The translations under genes were made by a program, and so were the position numbers. From NCBI RefSeq assembly GCF_024679095.1, contig NC_066571.1, positions 3,436,783 to 3,500,782 on the forward strand: 64,000 bases of DNA, in the 5' to 3' direction. The notes beneath the pieces were generated by a model that saw only the letters and a program-made list of their open reading frames with translations, did no database searches and had not been told where the DNA came from. Each line of letters starts with the position of its first letter. Position 1 is the first letter of the stretch. Below, piece by piece: positions 1 to 62,439 of this stretch. The stretch is from Eriocheir sinensis. Lineage: Eukaryota > Arthropoda > Malacostraca > Decapoda > Varunidae.

Positions 1-930
<930 letters not shown>

Positions 931-1490
931 GTAAAATAGGACACATCAAGGGAGTTACACAAGACACAGGGGATCGGTCGGATACACTATACACTTAAAA
1001 CACTCCTCCGTCTAGGGTTCAAATCCTTTACTTTGAACCCAACACTATGCACAGGTCGATCCCCTTACCCCCACAACCACATCCCCTCACCTGGCTCATC
1101 ACCAATTAAGTCCACAGGTAGCCAGGTGCATACGGAAACAGGTCTCAGAAACACCCCTTAACACACACCTGAGAAAGTACCTGTATTTACCTGTGTTTAC
1201 CTGTAGACACGTAACACAGGTGAAAGGAAAAGTACAGGTAACCAGGGAAAGTTCGTGTACCTGCACAGCCACACACACTCAGGTACAAACGTGAGTCAGG
1301 TGTACCGAGTGTTCCTTGTGTGGGGGTCGTGGGGGGTAGATGGGGGAGGAAGGGGGTGGTGTCGGCGCCCATCCTTCACTAATAGTCTGCTCTTGAACCC
1401 CGGCCAAGCACCTCTTCCCGTGGGCTCTGGGTTCGCCGGGCGCACCTCACTAATGAGACCCGATGCTGAGCTAGTCTTTCCAAGGACCCT
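931..1490. other. non-repetitive 3' flank with CAGGT/ACCTG cluster
   Basis: The least repetitive block of the 3' flank. From 1080 to 1312 it holds at least 13 ACCTG or CAGGT words, including CAGGTA, CAGGTG and TACCTGT. No coding signal on either strand. Confidence 0.45.
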
Positions 1491-1499
1491 CAGAGGAGA

Positions 1500-1890
1500 C
1501 CGGGAGGATGAAGAGCCGGAGAAGAAGCAGGAGGAGGAGGAGGAGGAGGAGGAGAGAAAAGACGAAGAGGAAAAGCGGTATAAAAAGACAAAGAATTAGA
1601 ATCAGAAGTTGGAGTAGAATAAGAAGAAAAAAATAACAAAAATAAGAGGAGGACGACGACGAGGAAGAGGAGGAGGAGGACGACGACGAAGAAGAGGAGG
1701 AAAAGGAGGAATAGGAGAAAGAGAAGAAAATAGAAAAGAGGAAATAAAATAAAACGAACAAAAGAAGAAAAAAGAGAAGAAGCATTAGAATTACCATTTG
1801 AAGTAGAACAAGAGGAAAAGTAGCAAAAAAAGGAGGAAGAGAAGAAGGAACAGGAGGAGGAGGAGGAGGAGGAGGAGGAGGAGGAATAGG
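1500..1890. repeat. GAG/GAA purine tract
   Basis: Nearly pure purine on the plus strand with perfect (GGA)n at 1530-1553 and 1853-1886. It gives long open frames on both strands (poly-Glu or poly-Ser) that are artefacts. Confidence 0.85.
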
Positions 1891-2034
1891 GTCTACATCC
1901 GAGGTGCTTCATGTTCTCTCCCGGGCACTCGTCACTTTCACTAAACGACCCAATTAGACGCTGTAGGGAACGAGGATCTTCAAGTGCAGGTCTCGAGGGG
2001 CGTGTTGGAACTGTAGCGGGGATGTGCCTCTCGT

Positions 2035-2602
2035 GTAAGTGCGTGTATGTGCGTGTGTGTGTATGTGCGTGTGTGCTTTTTGTTTCTGTGTCTGTTTTTC
2101 CTGCATGCATGTAGCCTGTGTTAGTGTGTGTGTGTGTGTGTGTGTTTCTTTTTATCTCTATCCCTGTGTGTATTGTCTCCGTGTGTTCCTGTTTTTCTTC
2201 GTGTGTATTGGTGGTGGGGTGACGGGGGGGTAGGGGGGTGAAGGGGAGGGGGGTTTAAGGGGAGGGGAGTGATGGTGAATGGGTGGATGTGCGTTGCTGG
2301 GTGGGAAGTGCCTGTCTGTATTTATGTCCGGGTGGGTGTGGGTGTGGGTGGCCATGCTATAATTGTAGTGGTAGTACTTGTATATGGGTGGTGGAGGAGG
2401 TGGAGAAGGAGGAGGAAGGGGGGGTCGGGAAATAACTTCTGTTCCTGTTCATTTCTATAACTGTGGATGGGTGGAATATTGCTTTTAAATCTGTAAGGGC
2501 TTCAAGTATGGTCATGAAACATTATGTGGAGTATGGATGCCAATGTGGAGGAAGTAGACTATGGGGGTGGTTGTAGGAGTATGTGTATGTGGAGGGAAGG
2601 AG

Positions 2603-2648
<46 letters not shown>

Positions 2649-2930
2649 GGTGAAATTTGACCAACTGGGGTGTATGTGTAGACGTGAGAGAAGTGTGTAT
2701 GACATGTAGAAGATATGAATGTATTTATATTGAACTTTCACATATAGTACTGGCGAAGTTCATGGTGTAAGCGTAGAGGTATATGTGCCTTTCAGGTATA
2801 TTAATAGTGTGATTATAGGTGTAGATGGGAATGTGAAATACCTAGTGTCGGTGAAGTATTGTGAACGTGAAGTGTATGTGACGTGTATTGTGATATAGTA
2901 TACGTGTAAGTGACGTGTCAGTGTAGGCGA
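2035..2930. repeat. TG-rich tract, probable Wnt2 3' UTR/3' flank
   Basis: (TG)n at 2120-2144 and 2605-2646 in a G/T-rich background. On the minus strand this lies 100-1000 nt after the Wnt2 stop. A variant poly(A) signal TATAAA is at 2729-2724; no AATAAA was found. The UTR end is not determined. Confidence 0.5.
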
Positions 2931-3029
2931 GTCACATCCCGAATCCCCCACGCTGCAACGTATCCTCGGCGCCGAGTCCTAAGGCGTCCCGAAGGTGGAG
3001 GTGCCGGCCAGGCGTGCCCCTCCGCCAGG

Positions 3030-53106
<50,077 letters not shown>

Positions 53107-53283
53107 GGCCACGCACCCTCACATGCCGTCCTCAGCGCCCCTCAGCCCACGCTCAGCGCCGCCCGGGGAAGCCTCGCCGCCCCTGGATGCATCGCGGGCG
53201 TGGCGTGGGCGTCGGTGTGGGCGTGGGCGGGTCTCGGAACTGATAGGAACGCCCACTTAATTGTTTTTGGCAGGTTTTTTGAG

Positions 53284-53324
<41 letters not shown>

Positions 53325-53560
53325 CAGCGACGCACAGGGCAGCACAGAACACCACAACAGCACAGCACTCAGTAGCTTTCTTCACAGCACCACCACCACC
53401 ACCACCACCACCGTCACCACCGCCGCCGCCGCCTCGTTAGACAGAAGCACCGCCGCCGCCGCCTCCGTCACCGCCTCCTCCGCCGCCGCCTCCGCCGCCG
53501 CCGCCTCGCTCGGCAGACCACCTCACTTTACTGTCCAGGGTGAGAACACGCGGCTGGGTC
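53107..53560 (-). promoter_or_regulatory. GC-rich Wnt2 5' leader / promoter-proximal region
   Basis: The 450 bp upstream of the start codon are GC-rich and contain CCG-type triplet runs (53420-53515), a (TG)n tract at 53288-53323 and GGGCGTGGG-type boxes at 53195-53235. I see no TATA box on the minus strand, so a TATA-less promoter is plausible. The transcription start cannot be placed from sequence. Confidence 0.3.
53119..53124 (-). promoter_or_regulatory. start-stop uORF (ATGTGA) in the Wnt2 leader
   Basis: Reading the minus strand toward the Wnt2 start, an ATG is followed immediately by TGA, then four codons later by the real ATG, all in one frame. If this is transcribed 5' UTR, it is a minimal start-stop element of the kind known to stall ribosomes and lower downstream initiation. 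That it lies in the mRNA is inferred from its position 16 nt upstream of the initiator. Confidence 0.45.
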
Positions 53561-53654
53561 AGGGTGATGAGGGGGGGGGTCAGTCAGTCAGGAGGGGGGA
53601 GGGGAGGGTAGGGGTGGGGAGGAAGGAGAGGAGAGAATGGAGAGAGGAGGGGAG

Positions 53655-53803
53655 GGGGAAGAGAAGTCCGCTCATCTTACCCCCTCCTCCTCCTCCTCCT
53701 CCTCCTCCTTCTCCTCCTTCTCCTCCTCCTTCTCTTACTCCTTCCCTTCCTCCTCCTCCTCCTCCTCCTCCTCCACTGTTGCTCCTCCAGTCCACTCTCT
53801 TTC

Positions 53804-53851
<48 letters not shown>

Positions 53852-54394
53852 CATCCCTGCAATAAGATGACGCCGCCGATTCCCTTGACGTAATTGAAGG
53901 TAATGAGAGAGAGAGAGAGAGTGTGTGTATGTGTGCGCGCGTTTGCATTCCCCTTTTTACCTGTCTGTCTTTCTCATTTACTTTCTTCCACATCTACCCT
54001 TCATTATTAAGCCATACAGTATACACCCACCCATCTCAGCATCCATTCACCCTTTCTCCATCAATCCACCTTCCTTCCCATCCGTCAATCCATCTATCCA
54101 CCTTTCCTTCCACCTGTCAATCTATCTATCCACCTCTTCCACTTCTCACTCCATCTCTCCACTTCTCCACCTGCCAGTCCATCTCTCCACCTGTCCATCT
54201 TCACCCAGGTATCAATTAGCCATCAATACCTGCCTAGGGGTCGTAGGAGGGGCAGGTGAGGCAGGCAACCCACACCTGTCCTCACCTGGGCGAAGGAACA
54301 CGGGGCAATCACAGGTGCGCGGACTACGCCATGCAAATGAGGGAAGCCCCGTGGTGTGTGTGGAGGGGGGGCGCGGAAGGGGGGGAAGGGGGGA

Positions 54395-54455
<61 letters not shown>
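53655..54455. repeat. (CTC)n, (CA)n, ATCCACC and (TG)n tracts upstream of Wnt2
   Basis: (CTC)n at 53680-53710 and 53748-53773, (CA)n at 53807-53848, TCCATC/CCACC-rich sequence 54020-54210 and (TG)n at 54396-54454. Confidence 0.88.
54190..54335. promoter_or_regulatory. E-box (CAGGTG/CACCTG) cluster upstream of Wnt2
   Basis: Seven CACCTG/CAGGTG or ACCTGT/ACCTGCC words within about 140 bp, together with ATCAATTAG, ATCAATA and an octamer ATGCAAAT. It lies about 1.1-1.2 kb upstream of the start codon. Snail/bHLH binding is a guess from motif resemblance. Confidence 0.25.
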
Positions 54456-54457
<2 letters not shown>

Positions 54458-54849
54458 CTAGGGTACACACACATTTTTTCCCTGCCCCAAACCAGCCGCC
54501 GTTGCAAGGATATGATAATTACCGAGTACAGGGCCGTTTTTGCCTCCTCCCTCTCTCTCTCTCCCTCTCTCTCTCTCTCTCGCTCTATCTCTCTATCTCT
54601 CTTCCTCCCACACTTCCCTTCCCCTCCATCTCCTCCTGTCCTCCCTTGCTCCTTCTCACACCCTCTCCTCTCTCCTCTCTCCTCTTCCCTCCCTCGCCTC
54701 TTCCTCCTCTTCATCGTCTCCTCCTTTCCTTTTCCTCTCTCTCTCTTCCTTTCTTCCCTTTCTCTCTTTTGTGTTCTTTTCGCTTCTCCTCTTTCATCTT
54801 TTCTTTGTTATTTCTTCTCCGCTTTTCTCTTATGTGTTCGTCTTTTTTT

Positions 54850-54993
<144 letters not shown>

Positions 54994-55244
54994 ATCTATG
55001 ATTTATTGTGCATTGAGAGAGAGAAAAGGGGGTAGGGGAAGGGGAAGAGGGGGGAGGAGGGGGGGAGGGGATGAGGAGGAGGAGATGGGATGGAGGAGAA
55101 AGGGAAGGGAGAGGAAAGGGAGGGAGTATTAGTGGTCATCTCTCCTCTCCCTTTTTCTCTCCCTTCGTTTCTCTTTTCCTCCCTTTCCTCCCCATTTCCC
55201 TCCCTTACCTATATTAAACCTTCAATCCAGCTGTATCTCTCCTT

Positions 55245-55352
55245 CCCCCCTCCTCCTCCTCCTCCTCCTCCTCCTCTTCCTCTTCCTGTTCCGTTATCAA
55301 GCTCCCTTCACTCGGGTATTTTTTTTTCATTATATATGTGTGTATGTATAAT

Positions 55353-55399
<47 letters not shown>

Positions 55400-55400
55400 C
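55245..55400. repeat. (CTC)n and (TG)n
   Basis: (CTC)n at 55249-55277 and (TG)n at 55357-55397. Confidence 0.92.
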
Positions 55401-55664
55401 ATCCGTATCATCCTCGCCTTAGCATTTCTCTTCATATATGTCTCCTTTTTGTTGTTCTTTTTTGTTTTCTTTTCTTTTCACTTCATTTCTCTCATTTTCT
55501 TATCCTTCCTTCCTTCGCCTCCCTTTTTCTCTACTGCACTCATTCACTCACTCACTCATTCACTCTCCTCATAATATTTACTTTCCCGCTATCTTATTTT
55601 AATTATCCCTTGCTTTCTATCCTCATCTCATTTATCTCTTTTATTACACTAATCGCTATTTTAT

Positions 55665-56445
55665 TTTTCACTTGTTTTCATTTCAATTTCCACTTCATTT
55701 TCTTGCTTTTTCTTTCCCTACCGTTCTTTTTTTGGCATTCCACCCTTCTTTTTTTCATACCTTACTTTCCCACCTTCATTATCATTCCTTACTCCCATCA
55801 GCATCCTCTTCATCCTTCCCCTTATCACCTCCACTTGACGTTTTCATTTCAATTTCCACTTCATTTTCTTGCTCTTTCTTTCCCTTCCGTCCTTTTCTCA
55901 TGCCTTACTTTCCCACCTTCTTTATCATTCCTCACTCCCATCAGCATCCTCTTCATCCTTCCCCATATCACCTCCACTTAACGTTTTCATTTCAACTTCC
56001 ACTTCATTTTCTTGCTTTTTCTTTCCCTACTGTACTTTTTTGGGGCATTCCACCCTTCTTATTTCATACCTTACTTCCCACCTTCCTTATCATTCCTCAC
56101 TCCCATCAGCATCCTCTTCATCCTTCCCCTTATCACCTCCACTTGACGTTTTCATTTCAATTTCCACTTCATTTTCTTGCTCTTTCTTTCCCTTCCGTCC
56201 TTTTCTCATGCCTTACTTTCCCACCTTCTTTATCATTCCTCACTCCCATCAGCATCCTCTTTATCCTTCCTCGTATCACCTCCACTTGACGTTTTCATTT
56301 CAACTTCTACTTCATTTTCTTGCTTTTTCTTTCCCTTCCGTCCTTTTTTTGGCATTCCACCCTTCTTTTTTCAAACCTTACTTTCCCACCTTCATTATCA
56401 TTCCTCACTCTCATCAGCATCCTCTTCATCCTTCCCCATAACACT
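55665..56445. repeat. 143/165-bp alternating tandem array
   Basis: GCATCCTCTTCATCC-type anchors at 55801, 55944, 56109, 56252 and 56417 give spacings of 143, 165, 143 and 165. Short units contain GTCCTTTTCTCATGCC; long units contain TTTGGCATTCCACCC. So the true repeat is a 308-bp dimer, a small higher-order array. It lies about 2.6-3.3 kb upstream of the Wnt2 start. Confidence 0.85.
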
Positions 56446-56744
56446 TCCTTCATCTTCTCTTTCCCCCTTTCTCCCTTTCCCATCCTCCTTTCTTTCCTTG
56501 CATCCTTTCTTCCGCATTCATCAGTTACCCACCTTTCATATCATCCCTCACCTCCCATCCCTTCATTCACCACTCCCTTGCTCTTCTCTCCCTTCTCCTC
56601 CCCTTGATCTACCCTCCTTCCTTTCCTTGCACCTTATCCTAATCCCCCTAATCCCCTAATGCCCCTCCCCGTATCCCCTCCCTCCTCACCTGTACCTGTC
56701 GCAGCCATCTACATTAATTAAAGGTAAAACACGAGATCGGTGCC

Positions 56745-56966
56745 CAGACTTGTATTCTCAAACATTTCGGGGTCTACACAGCCACGTTTGATAAGGCTTT
56801 CGTAGAGGTTGAGGGTATTTCCATAGATTGTTTTATGAGCCTAGGGATAGTTGGACAAGTTTTCTGCACCATGAATGTGAAAAGCACTTATGAGAACCCG
56901 ACTGACCTTCTTTGTGACCTTTGGAAATGCTTGTTGTGAAGTTGAAAGCGTCTTAGAAATCGAGCT
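56745..56966. mobile_element. R230 TIR element (copy 3)
   Basis: About 222 bp, the same orientation as copies 1 and 2. Shared blocks include TTGATAAGGCTTTCGTAG, TTTTATGAGCCTAGG, GCACCATGAATGTGAAAA and TGTGACCTTTGGAAAT. The ends are TTGTATTCTCAAACATTTC and, in reverse, CTCGATTTCTAAGACG. It is not associated with a hAT MITE. It lies about 3.6 kb upstream of the Wnt2 start codon. Confidence 0.6.
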
Positions 56967-57281
56967 TAAAAAATTCACAATTAGATTCCCCGTGGTATGA
57001 TTTTTCAATGTGCAAAGTGTAATGTATATATTATAATGTACATGTGAGTGTGCGACAGCTCACATAAACTTTGTAACTATTGTATAAAACTGTTAATATT
57101 GTTAAAACTCATCACGCTTTTCATATACCAGAGAGAGAGTTATAACACTTCGGAGTTGTTCGTAACCACGTATGACACCACTTATATTTTCCTTTATCTC
57201 TCCCAATCCACTTCCTTTATTGCCTTGCTTTAGCGTATAATAGTGTAAGAAATATAGAGTTTATTTATTTATTTATCTATT

Positions 57282-57408
57282 TACAACAAAGGAGACAGCT
57301 CAAGGGCACAAAGAAAGGAAACTATAATAAAAAAAGCCCGCTACTCGCTGCTCCTAAAAAGAATCCAAGGAGGTGGCCGAAAGAGGGGTCACTTTCGGGA
57401 GGAGAGGT
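57282..57408. mobile_element. short dispersed repeat S, inverted copy with extended flank
   Basis: ACAACAAAGGAGACAGCTCA, AAAAAAGCCCGCTACTCGC, then GGTGGCCGAAAGAGGGGTCA and TTTCGGGAGG. The last part also follows the copy at 44560-44690 (AGAGAGGTCAGTTTCGGG), so the full unit is about 130 bp. Confidence 0.62.
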
Positions 57409-57796
57409 AATCTATTTTATTTAGTTCTTTTTTCTTCTCCTTGAGTTTATGTTTTCCTTTTCCTCTCCTCATCCACTTTTGTTGCCCTTGCTCTCCCATG
57501 AAGCAGGTTAAGAAAAATGCGTAGCTTCCTTTTTTTTTAACTTAGCTCGTGTTTTTTTCCTTTCCCTTCTTGAGTTTTCCTTGGTTTAATTTGGTCCAAT
57601 ACTCCATTTTGTGATAAGCTTGTTCGAGGTGTCACATAATTTATTTTTTCCGCGTTTAGGAGCGGTAAGAATTAAAATGTTTTCCTCCTTTATTCTTCAA
57701 CAGCCTCGGGCCTTTTATATTTTCCGTGTTTGAAAGAATAAGTAGTGTTGATGTCTGATTCTAATGGCGTCACACTTTTTTTTTTTTCTGTCTTGT

Positions 57797-58043
57797 TTAA
57801 CCCCTTGGCTGCGGATTCCTACCAGAAGACCTCACCAAGCTACAGGAATGGAATAAAAAGAGGCTGCTACAACTCAATGAGAAAAATGTAAAGTCCTGCA
57901 CCCTGGGAGGAGATATCCAGCACACCAATACCACATGGGAAACACTCCACAATCCACCACAGAGGCAGAGAAAGACCTGGGACTATATGTTACCAGGCTA
58001 CCACTGAAGGCCAAATCCATGACAATTGCAGCGGACGGGTTTA
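57797..58043. mobile_element. TTAA-flanked element carrying a LINE RT fragment, copy C
   Basis: 247 bp, starting TTAACCCCTTGGCTGCGG and ending GCAGCGGACGGGTTTA (one change in the right TTAA). The interior reads EDLTKLQEWNKK and LLQLNEKN, then shifts frame. Three copies with identical boundaries argue for one discrete transposable unit rather than independently truncated LINEs. Confidence 0.72.
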
Positions 58044-58319
58044 CTTCACCTTTTTAGAATTGCTTTGTATTGCGTTGTTTTGATGGTGGTGTCGGGCATG
58101 ACGAAGGAGGAGTGGGGAGGTGTCGGGGCGGGGCGCGTGGAAGGAAGGGCCTGACACCGCTGATTCTTATATACTTATTTATTAATTTGTGTGCGTGTTA
58201 ACTCGTGTCCCGCTCTGCCTCCGTGTTTGTGTGTTTGTTTATGTGTTTGTTTGTGTGTTTTATTTGTTTGCTTCCCGCCGCGCAAGACTCTCAAGGACGG
58301 GGTGTTAAATGTTTCTGGT

Positions 58320-59010
58320 GGAGGGAAGTGTTTTGTTTGTTTGTTTGTTTGTTTGTTTATGATGATGTTGATGATGATGATGATGATGATGATAGTTTTT
58401 TTATGCAGTTCTAGGCTTAATGATACATAATGAACCGGGTATTATTATCATTATTATATCATTAGTTATTATATTTTTCATTATCATCATCATCATCATC
58501 ATCATCATCACTGCTATCATTATATTTCGTCCTTTCTGTTGACAATGTTGGTGACGTCGTTATATTTCCTGCTGTTGTTGTTGTTGTTGTTGTTGTTGAT
58601 GGTGCTGTTTATTTATTCATACTAAGACCCGTTCGGCGGCGGCGGTGGCGGTGGGGAGGAGGAGGAGGAGGAGGAGGAGAGGAAGAGGTGTGGGCGTGTC
58701 TCCAGGTCTTAGCCATGTTAGGCGGGCGGGGCTGACGTGTTGCAGCCATAACTCATTCACCACCATCACCACCACCACCATCACCACCATCACCACCACC
58801 ACCACCATCACCACCACCACCACCACCACCACCACCACCTCTATCACCACCACCCCCATCACCTTCACCACCACCACAACCACCTCTATCACCACCACCA
58901 CCACCACCATCAACACCTTCACCACCATCACCAGCTCGTACACCACCACCACCTCTATCACCACTATCACCACCACCACCACCACCATCACCATCACCAG
59001 CTTCTCTTCT
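58320..59010. repeat. (TTTG), (GAT), (CAT), (TTG), (GGA) and (CAC)n tracts
   Basis: GTTT at 58332-58358, (GAT)n at 58362-58392, (CAT)n at 58480-58510, (TTG)n at 58573-58597, (GGA)n at 58656-58678 and a CACCAC/ATCACC array at 58758-59000. The long poly-Thr/Val frames are artefacts. Confidence 0.9.
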
Positions 59011-59919
59011 TTCTCTTTCTCAATACATTTATTTTTTTTATTATATTATTTATCGTTTCGTTTCTCTCGTTTTTATTTCACTTCAGCAGCTTTCCTCTCA
59101 TCCCCTTTCCACTACCCTCCCTCACTCCCCTTTAATCCTCCTCTCACTCCCCTCTCCTCCTCCTCCTCCTCCTCCCACCACTGTGTTCATCCTTCACCAC
59201 TACCGTCATCCTGTGTGGCTATCCTACGCTCCGCATCCCCTCCCTCCCCCTCCTCATCCTCTCCTTTTGATCCCCCGTACTCTCTCCCTTCCTCCCCCGC
59301 TTCCTTCTCAATTTTTTTCCATGCATCTTTTCGCTTTCATGTCTGTGTCTCTCCCTTTCTCTTCCTTGTCTGTTTGTTCTATTTTCCTTCCCTTTCCTCC
59401 ATGTTTCTCCCGATTCTCTTATTTTTCGCTTTTTCCACTTTTTCGTTTTTGTCTATCTGTTCCCCTTTTTTTCTTTTGCCTTAATATAAATCTACTATCA
59501 TCTCCATCTCTTGTTATCCTTCTCTCTTTCCCATCTACTACCTACGCCTATCTTTCTTTACTCCTTTCCCCTTCACTCCTCCCTCCTCTCCTCCCTGACC
59601 GTCCCCCTGTTTTTCTCTCCCACTGTTATCCTCCTCGTTTTACCTCTCCTCTCTTTATGCTTCTCTTCGTCTCAGCAGCCTCCGTCTCTCCCTCTTCCTC
59701 TTCCTCCCGTTCCTTGTCCCAACTTTTCCATCTCTCACATTTCTCGCCTCTCCGTCTTCCTATTCCTCCTTTTTTTATCCCATCCCTATCCCAGCTTTAT
59801 CCATCTTCTCCATCTCTTCCTTCTCCGTGTTTTCCTCTCTTCTTTTAGACTTCTTTCACCCTCCTCCTCCTCCTCCTCGTCCCTCTCCTCCTCTCGCCTT
59901 ACTAATACGGATCATACTT

Positions 59920-60130
59920 TTTTTACCCCGTGTACAAGGCAGCCCGAAGCGTGACTGGAGGATCATGAACAAAAATACTCCGGCGACGAAATGAATGTCT
60001 CCGGGAATAGCTTTTTGAGGGTGAATACAAATCCCTCCTAACGCCACAACTTATGGACCGTAATTACCCCCTTATGCGCCGGACCGCCACATTCACGCTT
60101 CTATGACTCGGCGGTTCTGTGGGCGCTGGT
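59920..60130. other. non-repetitive island in the 5' flank
   Basis: About 200 bp without simple repeats between CT-rich and ACC-rich stretches. No coding frame or element recognised. Confidence 0.25.
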
Positions 60131-60339
60131 GACGAGGCTGCGTTGATTAGTCGTTGGAAGATCTATTACTACCACTACCACCACTCCGTTTACCAATACA
60201 ACTACCATATCATCACCATTACTATCATTACCCTTACTATTATGATCACCACCACTACCACCATCATCATCACCACCACCGCCAACTCCTACGAACCGAT
60301 CCCTGCGTGTTCTCGTGAAGGGGTTTTCGAGTCCATAGA

Positions 60340-60770
60340 TTTGTTTACATGATTTTTACGATACTTCAACGTGTATTATTTACTACATTTTTACTAGACT
60401 CGCTTAGAATTTTTACAAGATCTTTAAGTAACCCAATTTTAGCAAGATATTTTACAGGACTTTTACTAGTTGTTTCCAAGATATTTACTAGACGAGCAAT
60501 TTATACAAGATTTTAACGACTTCAACTGACACTTTTTACAAGAATTTTACGATAATTAAACTTACAATCTATAGGAGACTTTAACAATACTCTAACTTAC
60601 AATTTTTAGAAGGTTTTTACGAGACTAACTAACAAAACTACACTATTATTCACAAGACTTTTACTAATAAATTTGACGATATTCTAACCAAGGATTTCTA
60701 CGAGACTTTCCTTCGATATTTTAACAAGATCATAGAAGCTTCAGAGGACTCCTTAATTAAACCTTCCCTG
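60340..60770. repeat. degenerate ACGAGACTTTTAC-type repeat
   Basis: Words such as TTTTTACAAGA, TTTTACGA and GACTTTTAC recur every 40-60 bp in an AT-rich stretch without a strict period. No gene. Confidence 0.5.
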
Positions 60771-60939
60771 CGCTTCCTCACAAACTTTCCTCAACGTCTG
60801 AAGCATTAAAAAAAAAGTTCCCATAATCAGCCGACTTGGCCTCTCTCCATTCGCCGTTCTCACAGTGCTATTGATGGTATTCTTTTGTTACGAGTGTCAT
60901 GGTTAAGTCTCCTCGCCATTATGCTGCGTAAAACATTCG

Positions 60940-61145
60940 CCTCATTCGTGGTAATCATCATAATCATCAAAATCATAACTTTTGTCTTCATATTCACAAT
61001 CATAATCGTCCTCATCATCATAACCATCGTCATATTCTTCATAATCATAATCATATCATCATTATCATCGTTCTCCTTATTATTATTTATCATCGCCCTC
61101 ACCTCCTCCTCACTGCCTTTTATTGTTATTATCATTATCATCATT
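60940..61145. repeat. (ATCATA)n-like low complexity
   Basis: AATCATCATAATC-type imperfect repeats, mostly A, T and C. The hydrophobic frames across it are compositional. Confidence 0.7.
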
Positions 61146-61679
61146 ATAGGACATAGTAAAAAACTGCGGAAGGGAAGATGCTTGAGAGACATAAAGAACT
61201 ATAGCTTCCCACAAAGAAATATAGAGGTCTGGAGGCATTGGTAAGAAATTGAAGAAGAGCGACTGTAGGAGAGACATCAAGAAATACAGTTTTCCATGAG
61301 TTCGGTCATTATGGTCCAGTTTTACAGCCCACCACAGCAAGTTTGTAAGCTCGCCAACCAAACACGAAACACCACGAAAATTCCTTGTCTAGTGTTTGGC
61401 GTTGATATAAAAAAAGGAGAAAATTTTAGGAAAGCACACAGGAAATCTCTCTAGTATCTGGTATTGAGTAGAAATAACGGATCATTGTGGAAAATATAGC
61501 TTGGTTTGGGTGCTTACAATGGCTGGGTTGGACTGTCGAATTGGCCCTATAACCCGCCTTCTCAGCAGCCCCGTACACCTGAGTCGCCGAGAAAGAGAAA
61601 ATGATCTGAAAACAATGAGAGCCGCGTAGGAAAAGGATAACATTGAAGATTATAAAAGTGGAGGGACATCACAGTATTA

Positions 61680-62185
61680 TTTGAGGTCTTTAATTCTTAC
61701 GAGTGTCAGTGCTTGCCTCTGCTCGTCATTACCCTTTAAGTACTTTTTATGATCAGTTGTCTTTGTTCTCGCCTCCTTCTAACCGCCATCACAGTGTTAT
61801 TTGAGGTGTTCCCTTCTTACGAGCGTCATTGTTTACGTCCTATCGCAATTATGCTTTATTTGGCATTTACTATGATCAGTCGTCCTCGTCCATGCAGCCT
61901 CTTCACCGCGATCATACCATTGTTTGAGGTATTTTCTTCTTACGAGCGTCGGTGTTTACGTTCTCTCACTATGCTATGTTAAGTATTCGCAATGATCAGT
62001 CGTCCTCGTCCATGGCTCCTCTTCACCGCCATCATAGTAAAGTTTGAGGTATTCTCTTCTTATACGAGCGTCAATGTTTACCTCGCCATTATGCTGCCCA
62101 CGGTATCCGATATAATCTTTGGTCTTTCTTCCCGCTTACTCCTCGCCGCCGTCACAAAGCTATTCATTCCGAGGTCTTCCATTAT
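61680..62185. repeat. ~120-bp degenerate tandem repeat
   Basis: TTTGAGGT-TTCTTCTTACGAG recurs at about 61680, 61800, 61923 and 62043 (spacings 120-123), with ATGATCAGTCGTCCTCGTCC in between. A single outlying unit (TTACGAGTGTCATGG, CGCCATTATGCTGCG) lies at about 60885. Confidence 0.78.
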
Positions 62186-62349
62186 CAGGAGCTTCAAATT
62201 TTCAGTCTTCTTCCTGATTAAAATTGAAGCCTTTTTCCCATTTATTTTCCCTCCCGGCCTCAAAACATCCTACCCCTCATAAGGACTGAAGCCATTACCT
62301 GTTACCTGCTCATATTCTCGTTCCCGCCCACTAATTATTGCTTTCTATA

Positions 62350-62430
62350 TAGGAGTAGTGATTAGCAGACTTTTATTTATTTTTATTTTTATTTTTGCCC
62401 TTGAGCTCCCCCCTTTACACTAAAAAGATA
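62350..62430. mobile_element. short dispersed repeat S, diverged copy
   Basis: TAGGAGTAGTGATTAGCAGA, a T-rich stretch, then GCCCTTGAGCTCCCCCC and TACACTAAAAAG; the same module order as 12850. Confidence 0.45.
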
Positions 62431-62439
62431 CTAACTTCT

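Noticed and set aside
2724..2729. Wnt2 polyadenylation signal (TATAAA, minus strand)
   Set aside because: Only a variant hexamer with no GU-rich element just downstream on the minus strand; kept as a possibility in the gene entry, not called as a feature.
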